Shown here piece by piece: positions 1 through 6,189 of a stretch of 7,863 nucleotides of DNA. The stretch's first letter is position 1, and each line of letters starts with the position of its first letter. The position numbers and the translations under genes are program-made. The stretch covers positions 1 through 7,863 of the forward strand of contig JAPHUI010000135.1 of NCBI GenBank assembly GCA_026193755.1, read 5' to 3'. The notes under the pieces were generated by a model, which saw only the letters and a list, made by a program, of their open reading frames with translations, was not told the DNA's origin and searched no databases. This DNA is from Ignavibacteriaceae bacterium (GTDB lineage: Bacteria; Bacteroidota; Ignavibacteria; Ignavibacteriales; Ignavibacteriaceae).

Positions 1-52
1 CAAAAATAATTTCCTTATACTCAACTGGTGTTAAATTATGATCTACTAGCAT
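1..52 (-). CDS. Possible start of an unidentified gene running off the left edge
   Basis: An ATG at 52 opens a frame that stays open to the window edge (MLVDHNLTPVEYKEIIF, 17 residues). The frame is also open upstream for several codons, including a GTG at 64, back to a TAA. Ribosome-site support is weak (GGA about 7 nt before the ATG). It would be co-directional with the other genes, 170 bp past the Had-like stop and beyond the palindromic repeat. Too short to assign; it could be chance. Confidence 0.22.
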   Translation of the reverse strand, partial: MLVDHNLTPVEYKEIIF

Positions 53-107
53 AGCAATATCCACATTTAGTTTATAAAATTTTTATTAACTCACAACAAG
101 TGTTAAA

Positions 108-191
108 GTCATTCCGGCGATTCTACTTTAGCAGGAGAGTCCGGAATCTATTTTTTTAATGTCTTTCAGATTCTGGACAAGCCAGAATGAC
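108..191. repeat. Nested inverted repeat, probable dispersed palindromic element
   Basis: The outer arms GTCATTCCGG (108-117) and CCAGAATGAC (182-191) pair with one G-T wobble. The inner arms CCGGAATCT (141-149) and AGATTCTGG (168-176) also pair with one wobble. Each half can also fold by itself: ATTCCGG (111-117) with CCGGAAT (141-147), extended inward with a bulge, and ATTCTGG (170-176) with CCAGAAT (182-188) around a 5-nt loop. This four-arm layout, bounded by GTCATTC and GAATGAC, resembles the short palindromic repeats scattered between genes in many bacterial genomes. It lies 31 bp past the stop of the Had-like gene. Whether it is repeated elsewhere cannot be seen from one copy. Confidence 0.7.
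111..157 (+). terminator. Terminator-like hairpin plus T-run within the palindromic element
   Basis: On the plus strand the stem ATTCCGG/CCGGAAT (111-117 with 141-147), lengthened inward by an imperfect ATTCTACT/AGGAGAGT pairing, is followed after 3 nt by seven T residues (151-157). This looks like an intrinsic terminator for transcripts arriving from the left. On the minus strand, which carries the operon, neither hairpin is followed by a U-run, so termination of the operon here is less obvious. Confidence 0.35.
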
Positions 192-222
192 TGAGGATAG
201 ATTTGCTGTGTAAAATAATTTA

Positions 223-1287
223 TTATTTAGAATCAGGTACTAACACTGATCGTTTTGTGTACTTGTGTTCCAGTGTGTTTTTAAAAACCTCATTTATTTT
301 TGATAGAGGGAATGTTTCGACAAACTTTTCTATTTTTAATTTTCCATTCGCAACAAGATCGACCACTTCAGGATAAAGTTCCGGTTTGCATCCCCACGTT
401 CCAATAAGTTCAGCATCAAATGCCATCAGATTACTTAAACGTACTTCAAGCTTATCCATTGTAAATCCGACTATAGAGAGAGTAGATGCAAAAGTTAAAA
501 GATTGAATCCCAGTTCCTGACCGGCTTTTGTCCCGGACATTTCATAAATTTTCCAGCGATAAGGAGATACACCAAAATCTTTTGCGATTTCCCTCACTCT
601 CGATTTTACAGATTTAATATCAAGTTCTTTTACATTTAATATAGCATCGACTCCATTGTCTTTGGCGGTATTCAATTTTTGATCATCAACGTCGATGGCT
701 AAAACCTTTGCGCCAAAAATTTTGGTAATCAGTGCACCATAAATTCCTACCCCTCCTACACCTATAACTATTGCAAAATCGTTTGGTTCTAATTTTGATT
801 TTTTAATTACCTGGTAAGGAGTTGTTACTGCATCAGCAATGACAGTAAGCTGCTCAAGTGAATGACTTTTTAGTACATTATCGTTAACCTGGCAAAGATA
901 TTTAAAGGGAACTTTGATGTGTGAAGCAAAACCACCGTCAAAATCATTACCCGGCATTAATTGGTTTTGACAAATATTTCCTCTGCCTTTTTTGCATAAT
1001 TCACATTCTCCGCATGGTAGAACAGCAGGTATAATAACATTCTTATTCATCCAATTTGCCGGCCCGGCTACAACAGTGCCGCTTATTTCGTGTCCTAAAG
1101 TTAACGGAAGAGGATGCTTTGTTTTAACACCATAATGCCAAAAACTTAAGTCTGTATGACAAACACCGCAGCCTGCTATTTTAACAATAACTTCTTTGTC
1201 ATTTATCTCGGGTATTGGACTTTCTCTGAATTGAAGCTCCCCATTTAATTCGGTCATCTGCCAGGATTGTAATTTGTTTTCTCCCAT
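223..1287 (-). CDS. had: Zinc-dependent alcohol dehydrogenase, 6-hydroxycyclohex-1-ene-1-carbonyl-CoA dehydrogenase (Had)-like
   Basis: This medium-chain dehydrogenase (354 residues from the preferred start) resembles Thauera Had, which oxidises 6-hydroxycyclohex-1-ene-1-carbonyl-CoA to the 6-oxo compound with NAD+ in anaerobic benzoyl-CoA degradation. Counting from the ATG at 1287, the catalytic zinc site is Cys43 (GCGVCHTD), His66 (GHE) and probably Asp152 (ADAVTTPYQ). The structural zinc has Cys92, 95, 98 and 106. The cofactor fold has GVGGVG (176-181) and an acidic residue in AIDVDD (Asp199) that favours NAD+ over NADP+. Had-like stretches, judged from memory, are QLMPGNDFDGGFASHI, RWKIYEMSGTKAGQ, VGFTMDKLEVRLSNLMAFD and WGCKPELYPEVVDLV. 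Three in-frame ATGs (1296, 1293, 1287) compete. AGGA at 1296-1299 overlaps the first but is 8 nt from the third, which I chose. It follows the Mo subunit gene after 136 bp. The dehydrogenase family is certain; the exact Had reaction is likely but unproven, since its pathway partners are not in the window. Confidence 0.85.
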   Translation of the reverse strand: MGENKLQSWQMTELNGELQFRESPIPEINDKEVIVKIAGCGVCHTDLSFWHYGVKTKHPLPLTLGHEISGTVVAGPANWMNKNVIIPAVLPCGECELCKKGRGNICQNQLMPGNDFDGGFASHIKVPFKYLCQVNDNVLKSHSLEQLTVIADAVTTPYQVIKKSKLEPNDFAIVIGVGGVGIYGALITKIFGAKVLAIDVDDQKLNTAKDNGVDAILNVKELDIKSVKSRVREIAKDFGVSPYRWKIYEMSGTKAGQELGFNLLTFASTLSIVGFTMDKLEVRLSNLMAFDAELIGTWGCKPELYPEVVDLVANGKLKIEKFVETFPLSKINEVFKNTLEHKYTKRSVLVPDSK

Positions 1288-1295
1288 GATCATCA

Positions 1296-1299
1296 TCCT
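1296..1299 (-). promoter_or_regulatory. Ribosome binding site deciding the Had-like gene start
   Basis: The minus strand reads AGGA followed by 8 nt and ATG at 1287. The upstream ATG at 1296 overlaps this site, so the third ATG is the most plausible start. This shortens the protein by three residues (MMI). Confidence 0.5.
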
Positions 1300-1358
1300 A
1301 TTTATGGTTGATTAGGATTTATAAGAAACAACAATTAAAAAATAATAATTATCGAACA

Positions 1359-1364
1359 ATTATA
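1359..1364 (-). promoter_or_regulatory. Possible -10 box ahead of the Had-like gene
   Basis: The 136-bp gap between the molybdenum subunit stop and the Had-like start contains a perfect TATAAT on the minus strand, about 70 nt before the start codon. No good -35 hexamer sits 16 to 18 nt upstream, and the region is very AT-rich, so a chance match is quite possible. If real, it would let the dehydrogenase be expressed separately from the upstream genes. Confidence 0.22.
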
Positions 1365-1423
1365 AAACGAGAGGTGTTCTAAATTTTAAATGATCTTTCT
1401 TTAGCCGAAAAATTTTTCTGGTT

Positions 1424-4222
1424 TTACTTTGCTTTGCTCCTAATCGCGTTTAAAACTCTCTCAGGAGTAATAGGAAGTTCAAAAATTCTAACGCCTATTG
1501 CATCAGCAACTGCATTGGCAATTGCACCAAGAACGGGAAGCGTTGCACCCTCGCCAACTTCCTTTGCACCGAAAGGACCTGCAGGTTCGTAACTATCAAC
1601 AATTGTTGAATCTATATCAGGAATATCTGCAGAGGTTGCTATTAAGTAATTATGTAAATCAGGGTTCCTCATCTTTCCGTTGGAATCAAAAACCTCATCT
1701 TCAAGTAATGTTTCACTCATTCCCATAACTACAGCACCTTCCACCTGTCCCTCGACTGCCATCGGATTGATTGCAGTGCCGCAATCATGCGCATCCCAAA
1801 AATTAAGCACTTTAACTTTTCCGGTTTCCACATCGACTTCAACTTCACAAACAGAGGCAGAAAATGAAAAAGCCGGTGACGTACCAACTGCTGCACCCTT
1901 ATAGTTTCCACCCAAACCCTCCGGGGGAGAATAATGTCCTTTGCCAACTAAGGGTCCGTGCTTTGAGAAAAAATTTGTTGCTGCTACATCCCACGGCACG
2001 AAATTATCGGGGTTAGTTTTTTCAAAAATCATATTATTTTGTGCGTCGAGATTCTCAGCATCAATGTTCATCATCTCGGATGCAATAGAAAGAATCTGTT
2101 TTTTAACTTCTTCGCCAGCCATCTTCGAAGCATTACCGCCCATAAGAGTAACACGACTGGAATAAGCACCGAAACCTATTGGTGTTATATCGCTGTCAGC
2201 AGAAACAACGCTCATCCGATCAAAACTAATTCCCATTGCTTCGGCAGCTGCTTGTGCAAGTACCGTATCCGATCCCTGACCAATATCAGCATCGCCAACA
2301 AACAAAACTGCCTTTGAGCCATCTTCCTGTACTTTTATAATCGCATTAGAGTGTGGAAATTTTGATCTGTAAATTGGATAGCCTGCCCCGGATACAAATC
2401 CACCGCAGCCTATACCGATTCCACGGCCTTTCGGAAGTTTCCCTTTTTTCTTATCCCAACCTGATTTAATTCGGACTTTTTCAAGACACGCTTTGAATTC
2501 GCAAGAATGAATATCAAGATCATTGCAAGTACGGGTCTCAGGTTCCATTGCATTTTTCAGTCTTATATCTATATGATCCATACCAATATCATCAGCGATC
2601 ATTGACAGCAAAGATTCGAAAGCGAATCGTGGATGAGGGGTTCCATGTCCTCTCATCGCTCCGCAAGGAGGAAGATTTGTGTTAACTCTATATCCATCAT
2701 ACTTATAGTTTGAAAACTTGTAAAGAGTGGGCAGCATTGAGCCAGCATAATATGTTGAGACAATTCCAAAGCTAGAATAGGCACCGCCTTCTAATACAGC
2801 TTTTTGTTTTACGGCAGTAATTGATCCATCTTTTTTAACACCAATCTTTAAATCAATATATTGTTTATGTCGTCCGCGACCATAAAGGTACATTTCTTCC
2901 CTGTTGAAACGCATCTTTACAGGACAACCAGCTTCTTTTGACAGCAGTATTGAAAGAATCTCCAGCATATTGGTTGCAGCCTTAGCTCCGAAACCACCAC
3001 CACAGTTATACATTATCACTCTGATATTTCCCAATGGAAGATTAAGAACACGGGAAAGCTGATGATGAACATAGTGTACTACCTGTGTTGAAGTATAAAC
3101 TGTAACCCTTCCATGCCGATCCCATTCTGCAATTGCACAATGAGGTTCTATTGGATTTTGATAAATGCGGTTACCGACAAACCTTGCCTCTTTAATGTAA
3201 TCTGCTTCTGCAAATCCTTTCTCAATATCACCGAAGTGATGATCAACTCTTGTATTTATATTATTCTCATATTTATCATCGAACAATCGTGGTGCACCAT
3301 CTTTCATTGCTTCCATAGAATCAAATACAGCAGGAAGTTCTTCGTATTCGACTTCAATTAATTTTATTGCTTTATAACATGTTTCTTCATCAATTGCCGC
3401 AACCGCAGCAACTACATCACCAACATATCTTACTTTATCTTTTGCAAGAACATTCTCGTCATAACGGGGAGGGGAAGTTCCATAAGTGAGATCAGTAACA
3501 TCCGCACCGGTAAGTATAACTTTTACACCGGGAAGAGCTTTCGCTTTCTCGGTCTTAATTGATTTAATTTTTGCATGGGGAAGAGGACTTAACAATAGTT
3601 TTCCGTAGATCATATTTGGCAGAACGATATCATCAGTGTAAATGGCTCTTCCGGTCGCTTTATCCGGTGCATCTATCTTGGGCAATCGCTTTCCAACTAC
3701 AGAAAGATTCATTGCAGATTTCTGTGGCTGGTATTCAATCTCTCCCGGCTCTTCACCCCTCAGATAAGCTTTAGATGTTTCAACGGCTTCGAGTATTTTT
3801 GTATAACCTGTACAGCGGCATAAATTTCCGGACAATTCTTTTTTTATTTCTTCTTTGGAAGGATCTGGTTTTTCATCAAGAAATGCTTTGGTTCTAAGAA
3901 TCATTCCTGGAGTACAGAATCCACATTGTATTGCACCTTTCTCAACAAAAGCCTGCTGGATAGGATGTAGTTTTTCTCCTTTTGCTAAACCTTCAATTGT
4001 CAAAACATTTTGTCCATCAGCTTCAACAGCAAGAACCAGGCACGAGTTTACTGCTTTACCATTTAGTAAAACTGTACAAGCACCGCAGTCACCCAGCTCA
4101 CAACCCTTTTTTGCTCCTGTAAGCAGCAGTTGATTGCGAAGCAAATCGAGCAGTGTTGTGCTTGGTTTTACTGCTAATTCATACTCTGTTCCATTTACAT
4201 TTATTTTTATCAGAAGTTTCAT
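1424..4222 (-). CDS. Fused [2Fe-2S]/molybdopterin catalytic subunit of a xanthine-dehydrogenase-family hydroxylase
   Basis: This 932-residue protein fuses what are usually two subunits. Residues 1-80 are a plant-type ferredoxin domain with Cys41, 46, 49 and 61. Residues 85-155 are the helical [2Fe-2S] domain with Cys100, 103, 135 and 137, so all eight ligands are present. After a short linker (about 155-172) comes the large subunit, starting at VGKRLPKIDAPDKATG, with the a/b hammerhead domain to about 300. The molybdopterin domains follow: NPIEPHCAIAEW (356-367), GGGFGAK (408-414), GAMRGHGTPHPRF (521-533, with Arg524), GQG (648-650) and GAKEVGEG, whose Glu891 fits the catalytic glutamate. The order matches Desulfovibrio aldehyde oxidoreductase (about 907 residues), but here a separate FAD subunit gene sits 9 bp upstream. 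The MRGHG and GPFGAKE signatures lean towards 4-hydroxybenzoyl-CoA-reductase-like large subunits rather than purine dehydrogenases, from memory only. No ribosome site is evident; coupling to the FAD gene is likely. The substrate is unknown. Confidence 0.95.
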   Translation of the reverse strand: MKLLIKINVNGTEYELAVKPSTTLLDLLRNQLLLTGAKKGCELGDCGACTVLLNGKAVNSCLVLAVEADGQNVLTIEGLAKGEKLHPIQQAFVEKGAIQCGFCTPGMILRTKAFLDEKPDPSKEEIKKELSGNLCRCTGYTKILEAVETSKAYLRGEEPGEIEYQPQKSAMNLSVVGKRLPKIDAPDKATGRAIYTDDIVLPNMIYGKLLLSPLPHAKIKSIKTEKAKALPGVKVILTGADVTDLTYGTSPPRYDENVLAKDKVRYVGDVVAAVAAIDEETCYKAIKLIEVEYEELPAVFDSMEAMKDGAPRLFDDKYENNINTRVDHHFGDIEKGFAEADYIKEARFVGNRIYQNPIEPHCAIAEWDRHGRVTVYTSTQVVHYVHHQLSRVLNLPLGNIRVIMYNCGGGFGAKAATNMLEILSILLSKEAGCPVKMRFNREEMYLYGRGRHKQYIDLKIGVKKDGSITAVKQKAVLEGGAYSSFGIVSTYYAGSMLPTLYKFSNYKYDGYRVNTNLPPCGAMRGHGTPHPRFAFESLLSMIADDIGMDHIDIRLKNAMEPETRTCNDLDIHSCEFKACLEKVRIKSGWDKKKGKLPKGRGIGIGCGGFVSGAGYPIYRSKFPHSNAIIKVQEDGSKAVLFVGDADIGQGSDTVLAQAAAEAMGISFDRMSVVSADSDITPIGFGAYSSRVTLMGGNASKMAGEEVKKQILSIASEMMNIDAENLDAQNNMIFEKTNPDNFVPWDVAATNFFSKHGPLVGKGHYSPPEGLGGNYKGAAVGTSPAFSFSASVCEVEVDVETGKVKVLNFWDAHDCGTAINPMAVEGQVEGAVVMGMSETLLEDEVFDSNGKMRNPDLHNYLIATSADIPDIDSTIVDSYEPAGPFGAKEVGEGATLPVLGAIANAVADAIGVRIFELPITPERVLNAIRSKAK

Positions 4223-4231
4223 TTTGCAGGT

Positions 4232-5125
4232 CTATTCAATCAAATAATTAATTGAACGCTTTGCCGCTTTTACAACTGCACGCTGTGTTAACACATTAAC
4301 CAACTGTCTTCGGAACTCAGCACTTCCTCTGAGATCATCTACCGGTAGTGAATCCTTTACTACTGTTTCACCTATCGATTTTAATAATGCAGAGTCTTTT
4401 GCGAGCTCATTTATTTTTTTTCCATTCAGGATCTCAGATCCTTTTTTACTCATTCTCGGTGTTGGAGCAACTGCACCAATTACAATGGAAGAATCGGTAC
4501 AGATATTTCCATCCGAAGTTATACTTACACAAACTGAAGCAACAGATATTGAAGCAGTCTCCCTCAAACCAAACTTTTCAAAACTGGTTCCGACATTTGA
4601 TTGAGGAATGGGAACAATAATCTTGGTCATTAATTCCCCTTTTTTGATCGAAGTTTCTTTATGGAAGATGAAAAAATCTTTTAACGATACCACTCTTTTG
4701 GAGGTTGAACTTACTATTTCCACACTTGCATTAAGAGCAATTAATATAGGTGCCATATCGCAGCAGGAAGCACCGGTGCAAAGGTTACCGCCAATAGTGC
4801 CTGTATTACGTATTTGATCTGTACCTATTTTTGAGGCTGCTTCAGACAGAGCAGGAATTATCTTCTTAACTAATGATGACTTTAATACTTCATTATGTGT
4901 TGCACAAGAACCAATAATTAGTTCACTTCCGTTTTCATTGATTGTCTTTAATTCCTTAATTTCCATTAAGGAAACAATCTCTTCGTTTTGACGAAGTCCC
5001 TTCTTTAATTCAACTAAAATATCTGTTCCACCGGCAATTGGAGAACCATTATTGCATTGCTCGAGAATCCTGCATGCTTCAATTAGTGTTTGAGGTTTGT
5101 GGTATGTGAAGTCCTTTAAATACAA
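4232..5125 (-). CDS. Molybdenum hydroxylase FAD-binding subunit (CoxM/XdhB/HcrB family)
   Basis: This 297-residue protein is the flavin subunit of a xanthine-dehydrogenase-family enzyme, passing electrons between the [2Fe-2S] clusters and the external acceptor or donor. It has the two FAD motifs of the family, AGGTD (residues 31-35) and GTIGGNLCTG (109-118). The C-terminal CO-dehydrogenase-flavoprotein domain (about 175-285) follows, with FEKFGLRETASISVASV and DDLRGSAEFRRQLV. The length is typical of the plain form. It lacks the roughly 40-residue insert with a [4Fe-4S] cluster found in HcrB of 4-hydroxybenzoyl-CoA reductase; between Cys122 and Cys199 there is no cysteine. A cysteine-rich GNLC-TGAS-CC stretch (Cys116, 121, 122) sits where that insert begins. 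The start is a TTG at 5123-5125, chosen because the translation from there (MYLKDF...) matches the usual family N-terminus and no in-frame ATG lies nearby. I see no Shine-Dalgarno site. The next gene begins 9 bp downstream, so the two are probably translationally coupled. Confidence 0.94.
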   Translation of the reverse strand: MYLKDFTYHKPQTLIEACRILEQCNNGSPIAGGTDILVELKKGLRQNEEIVSLMEIKELKTINENGSELIIGSCATHNEVLKSSLVKKIIPALSEAASKIGTDQIRNTGTIGGNLCTGASCCDMAPILIALNASVEIVSSTSKRVVSLKDFFIFHKETSIKKGELMTKIIVPIPQSNVGTSFEKFGLRETASISVASVCVSITSDGNICTDSSIVIGAVAPTPRMSKKGSEILNGKKINELAKDSALLKSIGETVVKDSLPVDDLRGSAEFRRQLVNVLTQRAVVKAAKRSINYLIE

Positions 5126-5156
5126 GTTGACAGTAATAATAATTTTGAGATTTTTT

Positions 5157-6149
5157 CTAAATATCCATTGATGCTTCTAGTTCTGGTTTCTTTTCTCCAT
5201 TATTCAAGGCATTTTTATGAGAAATTGCTTTCACAAGATTAGTAAAAGTAAGATTCAAAGGAGTTCTGATGTAATGTTTTTTACCGTATTCTACTATTTT
5301 ACCATTCATATAATCAATTTCAGTAGGTTTATTACTAAGCAAATCAACTGCAAGGGAGGGGAAATGATTTCCTGCGTTCTTCAGATATCTTATACATAAC
5401 TTTACAAAATTATCTCCGAATTTTATTTCTTCTGCTTTTGCTACGTCAATTGCCTCCATAATGATTTGTTCCACTATTTCTAAAGTATCGGGATGATCCA
5501 TAGCTTCTTTCATTGTCATTCTGGAAATTGCACAAAGTGGACTTAGAGCAGCATTAAGAATGGTTTTTTGCCATATTTGATTTGAAATCAGAAATGAATC
5601 TTTGCTTAATGTTTCAAGGTTTGCCTGAGTCAGAATCTCAGACATCCACTCTGAAACATCTGTTCTTGAATCATCAATGGAACCTATATAATTAGGTGGG
5701 TTAAAGAAAGTTACATTTACCACATTTGGTGCCTGTAAGTTTCCTGCGAAATTTATAACCATTCTTAGAATTTGTGATTCATCAAAATGACTGGTGTATT
5801 TTACCTTAATATCTATGCCATTCTGTGCAATAAGTAGAAATAAATCTTTACTTACTCTCTTTTGAACCTGATCTAATACAGAATCGACATGATACGCCTT
5901 CACTGCACTTATTAGAATGTCAAGATCGTTTTCAAGTAGTGAACTTATTGAACTGTGTGTGTAATCAAAGAAAATTGTCTTCGTCATTTTACCGACAAGC
6001 TTTACACCACTGTTTCTTATTAAGTTCATTTTTTCTTTTTCCACATCGCAGATTTCGACATGGCAGCCAGCTTCTTTTAAATGAACTGCAAGCACCAAAC
6101 CAACAGGTCCCAATCCTATAATTCCGATTTTATATTTCAGAGAATCCAT
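5157..6149 (-). CDS. Ketopantoate reductase (PanE/ApbA) family NAD(P)H-dependent oxidoreductase
   Basis: This 330-residue soluble protein belongs to the 2-dehydropantoate 2-reductase family. It has an N-terminal Rossmann domain with GLGPVG (residues 12-17), an SAVKAYH segment (81-87) and QNG with Asn110. The helical C-terminal domain carries Lys195 and Asn199 in WQKTILNA, Ser265, and Glu277 in PTEIDYMNG. By spacing these match Asn98, Lys176, Asn180, Ser244 and Glu256 of E. coli PanE as I recall them. The position matching PanE Asn184 is Ser203 (SPL instead of NPL), so the substrate may not be ketopantoate. The protein is about 27 residues longer than E. coli PanE, with a charged C-terminal tail. 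The ATG at 6149 has a good ribosome site (AAGGAAA, 6 nt upstream). It sits between a CoA ligase (40 bp) and molybdenum hydroxylase genes (31 bp), which suggests a catabolic dehydrogenase rather than CoA biosynthesis. That role is inference; the family assignment is firm. Confidence 0.9.
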   Translation of the reverse strand: MDSLKYKIGIIGLGPVGLVLAVHLKEAGCHVEICDVEKEKMNLIRNSGVKLVGKMTKTIFFDYTHSSISSLLENDLDILISAVKAYHVDSVLDQVQKRVSKDLFLLIAQNGIDIKVKYTSHFDESQILRMVINFAGNLQAPNVVNVTFFNPPNYIGSIDDSRTDVSEWMSEILTQANLETLSKDSFLISNQIWQKTILNAALSPLCAISRMTMKEAMDHPDTLEIVEQIIMEAIDVAKAEEIKFGDNFVKLCIRYLKNAGNHFPSLAVDLLSNKPTEIDYMNGKIVEYGKKHYIRTPLNLTFTNLVKAISHKNALNNGEKKPELEASMDI

Positions 6150-6155
6150 TTCTAC

Positions 6156-6162
6156 TTTCCTT
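6156..6162 (-). promoter_or_regulatory. Ribosome binding site of the ketopantoate-reductase-like gene
   Basis: The minus strand reads AAGGAAA, ending 6 nt before the ATG at 6149. This is the clearest Shine-Dalgarno match in the window and supports the chosen start. The next two genes downstream have none. Confidence 0.6.
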
Positions 6163-6189
6163 ATGTTTATAAAACGATTTAATTATCAT

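Noticed and set aside
1405..1421. Hairpin terminator after the Mo subunit gene
   Set aside because: The inverted repeat has no room for a loop, contains an A-C mismatch and is mostly A/T, with no U-run following it on the minus strand.
1498..4133. Several plus-strand and alternate-frame reading frames of 60 to 92 codons within the Mo subunit gene
   Set aside because: They are antisense or out of frame to a long gene with all expected family motifs, show no recognisable domains, and have low-complexity shadow-like composition.
1424..5125. Naming the Mo enzyme 4-hydroxybenzoyl-CoA reductase (hcrABC)
   Set aside because: The large subunit leans that way, but the FAD subunit lacks the diagnostic [4Fe-4S] insert and the FeS subunit is fused. 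The substrate cannot be decided from sequence.
1424..5125. Xanthine dehydrogenase of a purine catabolic cluster
   Set aside because: No purine genes such as hydantoinase, amidohydrolase or purine permease are nearby, and the neighbours are CoA-ester enzymes instead.
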